A stretch of 64,000 bases of DNA from Desulfopila sp. IMCC35008 (GCF_010646885.2 NZ_CP050700.1:3436501-3500500); one strand, 5' to 3'; shown: positions 50,922 through 61,054, counted from the first letter of the stretch. Notes: a model not told the origin generated them from the sequence alone. Program-made: numbers and translations.

Positions 50922-51848
50922 CTACCAGTCTCCCGACGAGCCACCGCCACCAAAACCGCCGCCACCACCGCTGAATCCACCGCCTGAGGAGGATGAAGAA
51001 CCGCCCCCCTCTCCGCCATCGCCTCCACCGTGTGAAGAAAACACTTTTTTGGCGGGTGATAGAAAGCCGACCAGTGCTCCGAGCAAAAAACCGGCAATGG
51101 CGAGCAACCCAAGAAAACCTGTACCGCCGTTACCGGTAAAGATGATACCAAGGATCGGAACGATCAAGACACCTGCGAAAGCGGCTATGGTGATATGGCC
51201 TCCCAGGATCTTTGTGCTGATAAAGATGACGATGATAATCGTCAGGAAAACTATGAATTCCTTAAAGCTGAGACCTGTACCACCGGATGCTGTCTGAGAG
51301 TCGGCAACGATGATGCCGCTTTCGGCAGTGCCATCTCCGGTGAATTCGCCTTGAGTTGCCCTGATCATGGCCTGAACACCGTCTTGAACGCCTTTGTCAA
51401 ATTGCCCTTGTTTAAAAGCCGGGCTTATAATGGTATCAACAATTCTTCCAGCCAGAAGATCTGTCAGACTTCCTTCAAGGCCGTACCCCACTTCGATGCG
51501 AATTTTTCTGTCGTTTTTGCTGATGATCAGCAGGGCACCATTATCATACCCCTTACGGCCGATTTTCCAATCATCGGCGACGCGTATGGAAAAGTCTTCT
51601 AACGAGTCACCCTGGAGTGAGGTGATGGTGAGAACGGCAATCTGCGTGGAGTCAGAACGTTCATAAGTCTCGAGCTGATTCTCAAGTGACTGGATGGTGT
51701 CTTTTGAAAACATCGCGGCATAGTCGTTAACCCGCGATTTGAGCGGTGGAACATCGGCTGCAGACAGTGTCAATGGTGTTCCGAAAAAAAGAACAGCTGT
51801 CAGGAGGAGGAGAAACGAAAAAACAGGATATCGGAAAGTCTTCCTCAT
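50922..51848 (-). CDS. TPM-domain protein (YgcG-like)
   Basis: A 308-residue protein with a signal peptide (about 1-30, FLLLLTAVLFFGTPLTLSAA), a periplasmic TPM_phosphatase domain (VNDYAAMFSKDTIQSLENQL; DDWKIGRKGYDNGALLIISK, then IRIEVGYGLEGSLTDLLAG), membrane segments around residues 200-275 and a low-complexity glycine/serine tail (GGGFSGGGGGFGGGGSSGDW). The end and order match the YgcG/TPM family, linked to membrane stress and photosystem repair in other organisms; the exact role here is unknown. Confidence 0.9.
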   Translation of the reverse strand: MRKTFRYPVFSFLLLLTAVLFFGTPLTLSAADVPPLKSRVNDYAAMFSKDTIQSLENQLETYERSDSTQIAVLTITSLQGDSLEDFSIRVADDWKIGRKGYDNGALLIISKNDRKIRIEVGYGLEGSLTDLLAGRIVDTIISPAFKQGQFDKGVQDGVQAMIRATQGEFTGDGTAESGIIVADSQTASGGTGLSFKEFIVFLTIIIVIFISTKILGGHITIAAFAGVLIVPILGIIFTGNGGTGFLGLLAIAGFLLGALVGFLSPAKKVFSSHGGGDGGEGGGSSSSSGGGFSGGGGGFGGGGSSGDW

Positions 51849-52318
51849 TATGTAACTGATAGTGAAGAGATAAGAAGTTGCTTTAGTTGTGGAGGATAAC
51901 TTTTCTCATTTTTACCCCCTGTATTTATCTGCACAATCCTATCCTAAGAACCCCGTTTTCGCCACCAATTAATCATGTCCATGGTTCAGGCCACCCTCCC
52001 CTTCAAACAGCCTGATTCTTACGACCAAAATGGCAATATTTCTGTCCAATAGTGGCTTGCGGGAGGCTCTTGTCAGCTACACCTCCTCCTGAAAACTTTA
52101 ATCTATCCGAAGTTTCTGCAGGTTAATAGTACCTGTATACGGATATTGAATGATGACAAGTCAAAATATGTGAGCCCATTAATCTTCGATAGCAGAAAAA
52201 GTGTTCTTGAGAGTTACTAGTGTGATCTATCTTTTGGCACCAACCTGGCCAGAGAGATGTCTGCTCTTGAATCGCAATATGCGACAGTGAAGGTGTTAAA
52301 GCCGAAGTAAGTGCAATA
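51849..52318. other. Intergenic stretch, no gene seen
   Basis: About 470 bases between two minus-strand genes. Only weak overlapping frames were seen and rejected. Confidence 0.5.
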
Positions 52319-52882
52319 CTATGGGGCAACTCTGATGCATCTTGCAGCTGCTCCCCCTGTAAAGTTGATACGGTCCCCAACTTCACCGCCATATCTTTCT
52401 GCGCCAACCGGGGTTTTGACATAGCCGCCGATTGCAACGGCGGCAGTACATCCGCTAAAGGTTCTCCAATATCGCAAATCAAAAATCGTATCGTCGTGAA
52501 CACCCTTGAAGAAGTTTTGCAATTCGGCAAAGGCCGGGAGTTGCCAATCATCGTACCCGTCGAGAACAAATTCGTTACAATATAGAATACCCTCCGCTTC
52601 AGTCTTAAATCTTGGAGAACTATCTTGCCACATGATACCCGTTGTTAATTCCGTGACAATATTCCCACTAGTACTACGTGAAAAATAAACATCTGGAGAA
52701 GGGTTCATCCCAGTGAGAACTTGAAGTGTGTGGATGGTTTCCATCAGCCGAGGTTCTTTCACGGAGATAACCGCATCTGCCAGAGTAGTAATACCATCTG
52801 TGTCGGAGTCATAGGCTGATATATTGACTGGCGTACTCAACAATATGGTTAGTATCAATATAATATGTTTTTTTTCAATTTC
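52319..52882 (-). CDS. Secreted Lcl/DUF1566-domain protein with dockerin-like module, frame broken in signal peptide
   Basis: The frame covering most of the protein reads LILTILLSTPVNISAYDSDT, a dockerin/EF-like module (DSDTDGITTLADAVI and LQVLTGMNP), then a DUF1566/Lcl domain (TTGIMWQDSSPRFKTEAEGI; LDGYDDWQLPAFAELQNFF; GAAARCIRV). The likely start MKLKKN at 52882 is out of frame by one base across an A8 run at 52866-52873 (T8 on the plus strand); one more A would give a continuous signal peptide. The protein should be exported. Lcl domains occur in adhesins and surface proteins. Confidence 0.7.
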   Translation of the reverse strand, partial: EIEKKHIILILTILLSTPVNISAYDSDTDGITTLADAVISVKEPRLMETIHTLQVLTGMNPSPDVYFSRSTSGNIVTELTTGIMWQDSSPRFKTEAEGILYCNEFVLDGYDDWQLPAFAELQNFFKGVHDDTIFDLRYWRTFSGCTAAVAIGGYVKTPVGAERYGGEVGDRINFTGGAAARCIRVAP

Positions 52883-53283
52883 ATAGTGAGGCAGAATTCC
52901 TTCTTAGGATAAGAGTTGGAGATAATTGATACCCGCGCCAAAACAGTTGAGATTACAAAAAAAAATGTATCTTATTAATAGTCCCATCCTTATCATCTAA
53001 TCATTTTATAAAGCAACATGTTTTGGTTTCCCACTCGTATGCTTTGAAAACAGGGCAAAAAAACTCTTGAGATGATTAAACACTTCGAGGTCATTTTACG
53101 CCTGTCGCCAAGGACCTACTTCCCCGAAACTTTTATTCTGGAATGCACGATGGGACAACAGTGAGTGTAGAGATCAAACTCGGCGTACTTACCCAGTTAT
53201 TAGAAGTTGTGATATAGTGATTGATAGTACAAGAAGTCATAATCACCCCGAAAGCATTCATAATTCACCAAGGTGTTTTGGTC
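52883..53283. other. Divergent intergenic region
   Basis: About 400 AT-rich bases between the Lcl-domain gene and the AraC regulator; no gene recognised. Confidence 0.5.
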
Positions 53284-54303
53284 ATGTTGAACAACGTAAT
53301 TACAACCAAGACCTCAGAGGAGTTTATCTGGGCAACTGTCGCCGGATCCGCCCCTTTAAAAGAGGAAAAATCCTTTGAATTCCTGGCAGAATATTTTCAC
53401 GGAAGACAGAATAACAAAAACTGGATATGTAAATTGAAACCAGGTCTCATTCTCTCTCTTATGGATGTAACCACTCGTAGTGAAATCAAGAACATGATTT
53501 CGGCAAAAGAAGAATTCATCAAATTTGTTTTTTTTCTATCGGGTAGCGGAACGGTTGATTATCATTTTATTGATACCAGATTCAGAAGGGATTTTTCAGA
53601 TGGAATGGTCCAGCATAGTTACACCAGTTTCTCGCCCGAAATTGATGGCGCAGTTTTCGTAAATGCAGGCCACCGCCTTCATCAACTAAGTATACATATA
53701 AGTCCATCTGTTCTATTAAACTACTTCAACGGGCAATTTGATATAGGGCCTTTCGCTTTCAGAGATATCCTTGCCGGATCTGACCAGATAAGCTTTTTTC
53801 ATACTGCCAGGATGTCCAGGACAATGAAGACGGTCATTTGTCAGATCTTCAATTGCAATTATTCAGGGACGATGAGGCAATTCTACCTGGAAAGCAAAAC
53901 GATGGAGTTGATCACCTATAAGATCGATCAGATGATACAACCTAAAACGGGCACAAAAAAACCGCCGAGGTTATCAAAAGATGACAGTGTGCGTATTATG
54001 AAAGCTGCTGAAATTTTAAATAATAACCTTGAAAATCCACCAAGCCTATCTGAACTTTCAAGGAATGTTGGGACTTCGCATACGAGGCTGAATCTGGATT
54101 TCAAGAGAATATACGGCACAACGGCTTTTGGCTACCTCAGACAGAGCCGTCTCGAAAAAGCCAAAAAACTTCTTGAAAGAGATGGATCAAATGTAAGCCA
54201 AACCGCATATGAAGTCGGTTACAACAGTCTTCCTTCGTTCTCAAAAGCCTTTTCCGACTATTTTGGTATTTCTCCTAAAACTTACATGAAAAAATTTGAT
54301 TAA
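53284..54303 (+). CDS. AraC-family transcriptional regulator
   Basis: A 339-residue AraC/XylS activator. The C-terminal DNA-binding domain has both HTH motifs: NPPSLSELSRNVGTSHTRLN and GSNVSQTAYEVGYNSLPSFS, closing with FSDYFGISPKTYMKKFD. The N-terminal 230 residues form a sensor domain of the PchR type. AAGGTG lies before ATG 53284. The next gene on the same strand is a methyltransferase 250 bases on, which may be its target. Confidence 0.92.
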   Translation: MLNNVITTKTSEEFIWATVAGSAPLKEEKSFEFLAEYFHGRQNNKNWICKLKPGLILSLMDVTTRSEIKNMISAKEEFIKFVFFLSGSGTVDYHFIDTRFRRDFSDGMVQHSYTSFSPEIDGAVFVNAGHRLHQLSIHISPSVLLNYFNGQFDIGPFAFRDILAGSDQISFFHTARMSRTMKTVICQIFNCNYSGTMRQFYLESKTMELITYKIDQMIQPKTGTKKPPRLSKDDSVRIMKAAEILNNNLENPPSLSELSRNVGTSHTRLNLDFKRIYGTTAFGYLRQSRLEKAKKLLERDGSNVSQTAYEVGYNSLPSFSKAFSDYFGISPKTYMKKFD

Positions 54304-54553
54304 ATTAACTGGTTCCCAGGAGTTTGTCTTAGAATTACCATCTTTGCTCACACCAAGCCATTGGCGGGAAATTTATGCTCGCAATATCAATTCTCGGACG
54401 CCTCCTATGCAACCAAGATCGCCAGCAAAAAATAATATCAGAGCTATTCGTTCATTTCAGATAATTCTTTATTCATCTCGAATAATACTTCCTTAATTTA
54501 ATATGATACATTCTATCCAACCCTGAATAACTCTTTTCAATTGGAGGATTATC

Positions 54554-55432
54554 ATGGAAAATCAAACAGCAAGTAGGTCAGCAGCAATCATCGCGGCACA
54601 TCGAGCCTTTGATTCATCTAAAAACATCGGAGAAAGAATATGCTATGATCCTTTCGCCAGACATTTTCTTCCTCCCGGGTTCACCGTTATAGGGAAAACC
54701 GAGATGCCTGAAGAGACAGCACTGGAAGTATTTAAAAATATCGTACCAGGATTTCATGAGTATTTCCTGGCACGAACCAGGTATATTGATGAGTATTTGC
54801 AGGAATCAATAAAAAGTGGCCTCCAACAGTTGGTGATCCTGGGAGCTGGATATGATTCAAGAGCTTATCGGTTTGATGAGCTGAAAAGTTCCGTAAAAAT
54901 ATTTGAGGTTGATCATCCTGCTACTCAGAAAGTAAAGAAAAATAAATTATTTAAGATATTTCAGGCACTACCTGATCATGTGACATACGTTCCGGTTGAT
55001 TTTAAAAAAGATAATCTTCAGTCTTGTTTGCCCAATAATGGATATGACAACAGCCTAAAAACAGTATTCATTTGGGAAGGTGTCACCATGTATATTGATC
55101 AGGCAACAGTAAATGAAACGCTGTTGTTTGTATCAAAGAACAAGGGCCAAGGAAGTTCTATTATATTTGATCACACATATCGTGAAGTAGTTGATGGAAC
55201 ACATGAAAGTAAAGAGGCGAAAGGGTGGCTGAAAATTGCGGAAAAATCGAATGAGCCTCTTCTTTTCGGGCTCCATAACGACACTATTGAACGGTTTCTT
55301 CTCTCGAGTGGCTTTTGCAATATTGTAAGGATAACAAGTGAATTTTTTAACGATAACTACTACGTCGGAATTAATAGAGACAGGAGGGCAACAGCGATCC
55401 TTTCAATTGCACATGCTGAAATTGCGTCTTAA
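54554..55432 (+). CDS. SAM-dependent methyltransferase, LCM/PPM1-like family
   Basis: A 292-residue methyltransferase of the leucine-carboxyl-methyltransferase-like group (TIGR00027 type). It shows ASRSAAIIAAHRAFDSSKNI, ERICYDPFARHFL, ARTRYIDEYLQESIKSGLQQ, the SAM site LVILGAGYDSRAYRF, IFEVDHPATQKVKKNKL and FIWEGVTMYIDQATVNETL. These are the family signatures. TTGGAGG precedes the start. The substrates are small polyketide-like or other carboxyl/hydroxyl groups and are not known here. Confidence 0.92.
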   Translation: MENQTASRSAAIIAAHRAFDSSKNIGERICYDPFARHFLPPGFTVIGKTEMPEETALEVFKNIVPGFHEYFLARTRYIDEYLQESIKSGLQQLVILGAGYDSRAYRFDELKSSVKIFEVDHPATQKVKKNKLFKIFQALPDHVTYVPVDFKKDNLQSCLPNNGYDNSLKTVFIWEGVTMYIDQATVNETLLFVSKNKGQGSSIIFDHTYREVVDGTHESKEAKGWLKIAEKSNEPLLFGLHNDTIERFLLSSGFCNIVRITSEFFNDNYYVGINRDRRATAILSIAHAEIAS

Positions 55433-55860
55433 TATCAGCCGAATGTGTGATCGTGTGTTTGTATCAAAATTGAGCTATGGGCTTAAGATTGGCAAGAAGA
55501 ATCTCCTTGAAAGAGACCCTGAACTCATGTGGATATTTTGGCCTTTCTTCCAGAATAGTCCCCTATTCAGCAAGCTCTTTTTGCCAACCGGGCCCATTTC
55601 CACCATCACAGGGACAACTTCGTGCTGGAAACCCGGCAGCGTAATTTTGCGGACGTTGACATCTTAACACGGGAATGGCAGACCCTGATGACCATTCTTT
55701 TGAGTGGTACCCCTTATCCGGAAAAAGTAATTGCAATAGTCAGTCACTCAAGTTATTTTCATCCTACAAAGAAGTGCAACACACTGTAAATATGTTATTT
55801 TTAGAGACACAGAGAGTCATGCAAACCAGTTGAATAGTCTGGACGGAAACGGTACAAACA
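55433..55860. other. Intergenic stretch, possible gene remnant
   Basis: About 430 bases. Fragments such as FLPTGPISTITGTTS can be read in one frame but without start or continuous similarity; perhaps a decayed gene. Confidence 0.35.
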
Positions 55861-57009
55861 ATGCTCGGGTCCCCCACCCATAGATGTATTCTATTTTTCT
55901 GTCTTATCATTTCGGCTACTGATTTGATGCAAAGCTACGCACATGAACTGCCGGACCATTGGCAACAGGGCCTTGAAGCGGGAGTGAACTGGGGACTTGC
56001 CGCCAGCTATCCTAATGATATCGGAATAACTGCAAACGCACATGTATTAGCAGTTGAAGATTTTGAAACTGGCACTGTGACCATAGAGACTGAAGAAGAC
56101 CGATACCTTCTCAACACCAATGTTGTTTCAACACACGCTTATACCGGAAAACATAGTGGGGAGCACCGCTGGGCGCAGGGGTACAACGGTCCGACAACAC
56201 GTTACCAGATACCGGAAGAGGCACATCAGGGAGAGAGGCCGACCTATTTTGTGCGGATGTGCTTTATGTTCGATGACAGTTTTCGGCCCCAGGACGGTCA
56301 ATCGGGTGTTGGGGTAAAAGGGTTTGGCGTATTCAGTGACCCGACAAACTCCAGCAGTACCAATACTCCTTGCGATGGCACCAACTGGTATAATGCTCAG
56401 GCCCAGTTTGTTGGCTGGGGGCTGAGCAGCAAGCCCCAGGCAAACGACGGATACCTCTGGGTTGGCCACCTTTACAGCTACAACCCTTCACCTGAAACAG
56501 CAGTGCCGTCCCTAGGAACCATCCGGATAAGCGACCCGCCAGTGGGCAATGTACCGTACCGATTCTCTTCCTACGCAGACCCTTTTTCCTACATCGATTT
56601 TGGCGGCTGGCACTGCTATGAAGTGGGACTATATCTCAACACACCGGGAGAGGATGATGGTGAAGCGCGATTCTGGATTGACGGAGTACTACAATCAAGG
56701 GTCACCAATATGCGATACCGGGATATTGAAGGACTCTACCCGACAGACATGCATTTGAATCTGCATCGGACAACAGATAATTATCCACAAACCATGATTC
56801 GATGGACGGACAACATCGTTCTCGCAACCCGGTATATTGGTCCTGTTCGTCGGGTAGAACCGAATTTGGAACGTGCAGTCTCCGCCTTACAGGTGCTGAC
56901 AGGAAAAGAAAAAGAGGGAGATGAACTGCATAGTGATATTAATGGTGATGGAAAAATCAGCATTGATGACTCCATTATCATGTTGCGAATAGCCGCCGCC
57001 TCCCGGTAA
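55861..57009 (+). CDS. Secreted lectin-fold-like protein with dockerin-type module
   Basis: A 382-residue secreted protein. After a signal peptide (about 1-27), a beta-rich domain covers residues 60-330 with a pattern of concanavalin-like folds found in polysaccharide-binding or lyase proteins (LAVEDFETGTVTIETEED; YIDFGGWHCYEVGLYLNTPG; ARFWIDGVLQSRVTNMRYRD). The C terminus has LERAVSALQVLTG and DINGDGKISIDDSIIMLRIA, a calcium-binding dockerin-like repeat similar to that in the Lcl-domain protein at 52.3 kb. Enzymatic activity was not identified. Confidence 0.75.
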   Translation: MLGSPTHRCILFFCLIISATDLMQSYAHELPDHWQQGLEAGVNWGLAASYPNDIGITANAHVLAVEDFETGTVTIETEEDRYLLNTNVVSTHAYTGKHSGEHRWAQGYNGPTTRYQIPEEAHQGERPTYFVRMCFMFDDSFRPQDGQSGVGVKGFGVFSDPTNSSSTNTPCDGTNWYNAQAQFVGWGLSSKPQANDGYLWVGHLYSYNPSPETAVPSLGTIRISDPPVGNVPYRFSSYADPFSYIDFGGWHCYEVGLYLNTPGEDDGEARFWIDGVLQSRVTNMRYRDIEGLYPTDMHLNLHRTTDNYPQTMIRWTDNIVLATRYIGPVRRVEPNLERAVSALQVLTGKEKEGDELHSDINGDGKISIDDSIIMLRIAAASR

Positions 57010-57240
57010 AGCAGTATCTTAAGGTAAGCAATGTCAACCGATTGATACTGGGACATATTAATGGAACCTGGTATCAATAGATTGAAAACTTATGATAAGA
57101 TTTTCAGACATTCCTCCTGAACACAAGGCTCTAATCATCAGTGGTTTTTTCAGAAAGCCAGGCTGAGAAACGCACCTATGATGATGTGCAGGGCCTTGGG
57201 TGAAACATACAGTGTTGGACTCAACTAAGGTGAATAAATA

Positions 57241-58059
57241 ATGCAATATGGCGCAATGAACTTTCCTGTATCACCATTATTAGCAGAAATTGAAACCTTT
57301 GCTCAAATGGGATTTGACTATCTTGAGCTGACGATGGACCCTCCGATGGCACACTACTCCACTCTATCGAGGGATCTGAGTGTAATCAAAAGGAGCTTAC
57401 AGGATAACGAACTTGGTTTACTCTGTCATCTGCCTACCTTTGTCCTGACTGCTGATCTCACTGAAACAATACGACACTCATCTGTTGATGAAATGCTTCA
57501 TTCCCTTAGGGTTGCTGCAAACCTCGGGGCCCGTAAAGTTGTTCTGCACCCAAGTATGGTTTTTGGTATGGGGCCTTTTGTGAAATATACAGTTAAAGAC
57601 TATTTTTTTGAGTTTCTGGCAAAGATGGTTACTGCTGCACAACACTTGGAAATTGAGATCTGTCTGGAAAACATGATGCCCAGGAATATCTTGGGAGTAG
57701 AGCCAGCGGATTTTGAAGAAATATTTGCAAGACATCCGACTCTGAAAATGACATTGGACACAGGACATGCCAATATTGACGCCTCTGCAGGATACCGGTT
57801 ACTGGAAATGGTGGAACGGTTCGGAGACAGGATAGGACACCTCCATATCAGTGACAATCTTGGAAAGAAGGATCAGCACCTGGCCGTTGGGCAGGGTACG
57901 GTTGATTTTTCAACTCTTATTAGCCGACTAGTCGAATTGGGCTATGACGCTACAATAACTCTTGAGATATTTGATCAGGATCGCCGCCTGCTGACTGAGA
58001 GTCGAGATAAAATACAACGACTTGTTGAGACAGCTAAACAGTTGCGGAAGACAGGTTAA
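57241..58059 (+). CDS. Sugar phosphate isomerase/epimerase-like TIM-barrel protein
   Basis: A 272-residue AP_endonuc_2/xylose-isomerase-like TIM barrel. Metal ligands are visible in HPSMVFGMGPF, EICLENMMP, LTLDTGHANIDA-like MTLDTGHANID, IGHLHISDNLG, DQHLAVGQGTVDF and ITLEIFDQD. These are the E, D, H, H, E positions of the family. Members act on sugars, inosose or hydroxypyruvate; the substrate here is unknown. AAGGTG lies 12 bases upstream of the start. Confidence 0.88.
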   Translation: MQYGAMNFPVSPLLAEIETFAQMGFDYLELTMDPPMAHYSTLSRDLSVIKRSLQDNELGLLCHLPTFVLTADLTETIRHSSVDEMLHSLRVAANLGARKVVLHPSMVFGMGPFVKYTVKDYFFEFLAKMVTAAQHLEIEICLENMMPRNILGVEPADFEEIFARHPTLKMTLDTGHANIDASAGYRLLEMVERFGDRIGHLHISDNLGKKDQHLAVGQGTVDFSTLISRLVELGYDATITLEIFDQDRRLLTESRDKIQRLVETAKQLRKTG

Positions 58060-58406
58060 AAGAGACCACCAAACGACATGTGGATCAACACAACAACAAG
58101 GCCCACATACACCATCAAAAAGAGAGGTGCCAGCTCCCTCGTTCACAGATACGAATGTATTGCGGGTTTATGATTTATGTGAATGGAGATTCTTTTTCGA
58201 CTGCCATGCGATCACATTTTGACACGAAATTCTTATGAACATAACGTAGATTTGCTTATAATCCACCTTCGACACTGCCTTCAATATTTTGGTGTATGAC
58301 TCCAAATCGTGCACTATTTTCATAAGAAAGCCGTAGTAGCATCAGAGTGGTGACCAAGTAGCTCAACATCATGCGAAGGGTGAGCTTGGATCTTTGGATG
58401 ATTCAT
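58060..58406. other. Convergent intergenic region
   Basis: About 350 bases between convergent genes; no terminator with a strong stem or further gene was seen. Confidence 0.45.
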
Positions 58407-58739
58407 TTATTGATTTCTTTTCAACCAGGCATAGATATCAAGTGCGTCTTGTTTGGAAATTTCAGATTCTGAATAGGTGGGTTTCGATACGGAGTCCGGT
58501 TTTCTAAGGTTTTTCAGAAAGGAACCGAATCCCAACTCCAAACCTGCAACATCTGGAGCTAACCCGTTTCGACCTTTCTCCCCATGGCACGATGAACAAT
58601 TGTTCATGTTATACCATCTCTGACCATTTTCAGGATTTCCCGTTGGGATGCTATATGCAACCTGGGTAAGTATTATGACAACAGAAGAGATAATGATAGC
58701 GAGTGTAACAATACGTTTTCTATAAGATATAAATTCCAT
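58407..58739 (-). CDS. Small c-type cytochrome
   Basis: A 110-residue monohaem cytochrome c with an N-terminal signal or anchor helix (YRKRIVTLAIIISSVVIILT), the haem-binding CSSCH in WYNMNNCSSCHGEKGRNG and a C-terminal helix ISKQDALDIYAWLKRNQ. A methionine axial ligand is not obvious near the expected spot. AAAGGAGGG precedes the ATG at 58739; longer starts are rejected. It acts as an electron carrier in the periplasm. Confidence 0.9.
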   Translation of the reverse strand: MEFISYRKRIVTLAIIISSVVIILTQVAYSIPTGNPENGQRWYNMNNCSSCHGEKGRNGLAPDVAGLELGFGSFLKNLRKPDSVSKPTYSESEISKQDALDIYAWLKRNQ

Positions 58740-58933
58740 TTCATTCCCTCCTTTATAAATTTGGTGCCTGCAACAGGAGCACCATTTCAAATGATAATGC
58801 CATGGACAACTATCCAACAGCAAAAGTCGTTCCCGACAACAAATCATCTCAAAAAGCATATAATATTATACAATTACCCCGACCCATTATTGGAAGATTG
58901 AACGTGGAAAGTGTTTAAGCTAGTGACAGCTAG

Positions 58934-58957
58934 ACACATCTGTTTAAACAGATGTGT
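58934..58957. repeat. Perfect 24-base palindrome
   Basis: ACACATCTGTTT is followed directly by its reverse complement, with further partial AGCT arms outside. It lies 280 bases upstream of the sigma-54 regulator gene. It may be a dimeric operator; without a T run on the plus side it is a weak terminator candidate. A related ACACATCTGT occurs in the terminator at 61055. Confidence 0.7.
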
Positions 58958-59234
58958 TAGGAGCTACTTTTTGAATTATCTGGGTCTAGAAATATTCGAC
59001 GCCAGGACAACCGGAATTCTCCAGACCACGATTATGATGACCATTTTTCATGTAGTCTTTTGATTTAACTCCTATATTTCTCATATATCACTAAAGTGTG
59101 TCTACACCGCAGTGCTCGTAAATAGTATTGAACACAAATTCTCTAATACATTTCATTTTCAAATCTGATAGAATAACTTGTAGTTAGCCAACGCTATAAT
59201 ATGAGGCTTATCAGACTCCGGGAGAAGAGAAGAT

Positions 59235-60983
59235 ATGACTCAGTCCGTGAGCAGGAAAAACAACATTCTGATTGTTGATGACACACCTGAGAACCTATCC
59301 GTATTGCGCCAGCTGTTGACAGAAAGAGGTTATCTCGTGAGGCCGGCCTTGAGCGGGGAAATTGCCCTCAAAGCTGTTAAAACACAGATTCCCGATCTCA
59401 TCCTGCTGGATATCATGATGCCAGACATGGATGGCTATGAGGTTTGCAGCATATTAAAATTAGATAAAGCTACAGCACATATCCCGATAATCTTTATCAG
59501 CGCACTCACAGAGGTCGGGGAGATTCTCAAGGCCTTTCAGGCAGGCGGGGTTGATTATATTACGAAACCTTTTCGAACAGAGGAAGTTCTTGCTCGAGTC
59601 AAAACCCATTTACAATTACAAACCGCCATATCTGAAAAAGAAGCAGCACATATGATGCTGCAGACTATACTCGACAGTATAGACAACGCCATTATTACAG
59701 TTGATAGCCAGCTACAAATCATCAATGCCAACAAGCCACTACATTCCATATGCGGCAACATTCCAGGGGATAAAAGAACTTTTCAGCAGAGGCTGCAAGA
59801 AGGCCGTGGTCCTTGTGCCGAAGTTCTTCAACAAGCTGTAACGAAACAACAAAAGGTTAAGGAATATCGGGTTGAATGCAATTGTGGACACCAAAACGGC
59901 AAAACCCTTGTTTTAAACGCCGCACCTCTCGCAAAAGAATGTAGCGAAACGAGGGGAGCTGTATTGGTTATAAGAGATATCTCTCGACTCGCACAACTCG
60001 AGAAAGAGTTGCTGGAGCAACACAGTTATTACGATATAATCGGCAAAACCGATGGTATGCAGAAGATTTATACGCTCCTTAAACAGACTGCCGATCTGGA
60101 TATCAACGTCCTTATCACTGGCGAAAGCGGAACGGGAAAGGAGTTGATTGCTGATGCGATACACTTTGCAAGCAACAGGTCAAATAAACCGTTCATCAAA
60201 GTCAACTGTGCTGCCCTATCAGAAAGTCTTTTGGAGAGTGAGCTCTTTGGGCATGTAAGCGGTGCGTATACCGGAGCGGTTAAAGACAGAGTAGGTCGCT
60301 GTCAAGCAGCTGAAGGGGGAACACTTTTTCTCGATGAAATTGGTGATATTTCGCCAAACTTCCAGGCCAAACTGCTTCGCTTTCTTGAACAGAAAGAGTT
60401 TGAACGAATAGGAGATTCAAAAACCCTGAAAGCCGATGTACGGGTAGTTGCCGCCACAAACCAGAATCTACAGGAAAAGGTCAAAACAAGAGAATTCAGG
60501 GAGGATTTGTTTTATCGCTTAAAAAGTATCTTGATACGATTGCCCGCCTTACGCGAAAGAAATGATGACATCCCATTACTGGTCAATCATTTCCTGGATA
60601 CTTCCAGAAGATCATTGAAAAAGAATATACAGGGCTTAAATGACGATGTGACCAGGCTTTTTCAAAACTACCAATGGCCTGGAAATATAAGAGAATTGAA
60701 AAGTACCATTCATTATGCCTGCGCTCTTTGCACGAGCGACGTTATCGAAAAAGAACATCTGCCACCTGAATTTCTTTCAGCAGTATCAGAGGGTTGTTAT
60801 GACCTGGATGTTCCCAGCCCAACTGATCCATCATCGGGAAAAACGACTTCTGAAAAGGATACTATCATAAGTACACTCCATAAAACCGATTGGAATAAGG
60901 CCAAGACGGCCCGTCTTCTGGGAATGAGCAGGGCAACCCTATACTCTAAACTGTTAAAATATGGCATAGGGGATACAACATGA
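59235..60983 (+). CDS. Sigma-54-dependent response regulator (receiver-PAS-AAA-Fis)
   Basis: A 582-residue enhancer-binding protein. The receiver domain (8-125) has the phosphoacceptor Asp59 (ILLDIMMPDMDGYE). A PAS-like domain follows (about 145-255). The AAA+ domain starts YYDIIGKTDGMQKIYTLL and has Walker A GESGTGKE from Gly296, the sigma-54 contact loop GAYTGAV (a variant of GAFTGA) and Walker B GTLFLDEIGD; the C terminus is a Fis-type HTH (TDWNKAKTARLLGMSRATLY). It activates sigma-54 promoters in response to a sensor kinase not seen beside it. GGGAGAAGAG precedes the start. Confidence 0.95.
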   Translation: MTQSVSRKNNILIVDDTPENLSVLRQLLTERGYLVRPALSGEIALKAVKTQIPDLILLDIMMPDMDGYEVCSILKLDKATAHIPIIFISALTEVGEILKAFQAGGVDYITKPFRTEEVLARVKTHLQLQTAISEKEAAHMMLQTILDSIDNAIITVDSQLQIINANKPLHSICGNIPGDKRTFQQRLQEGRGPCAEVLQQAVTKQQKVKEYRVECNCGHQNGKTLVLNAAPLAKECSETRGAVLVIRDISRLAQLEKELLEQHSYYDIIGKTDGMQKIYTLLKQTADLDINVLITGESGTGKELIADAIHFASNRSNKPFIKVNCAALSESLLESELFGHVSGAYTGAVKDRVGRCQAAEGGTLFLDEIGDISPNFQAKLLRFLEQKEFERIGDSKTLKADVRVVAATNQNLQEKVKTREFREDLFYRLKSILIRLPALRERNDDIPLLVNHFLDTSRRSLKKNIQGLNDDVTRLFQNYQWPGNIRELKSTIHYACALCTSDVIEKEHLPPEFLSAVSEGCYDLDVPSPTDPSSGKTTSEKDTIISTLHKTDWNKAKTARLLGMSRATLYSKLLKYGIGDTT

Positions 60984-61054
60984 GGCAACTACTCATGGTG
61001 TATCGCTTCGCTCAACACGACAAAGAGTGATGGTGCGCCGGACTTGAACACTTC

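Noticed and set aside
55338..55667. Frame overlapping the end of the methyltransferase
   Set aside because: It starts inside the methyltransferase gene in another frame and shows no recognisable domain.
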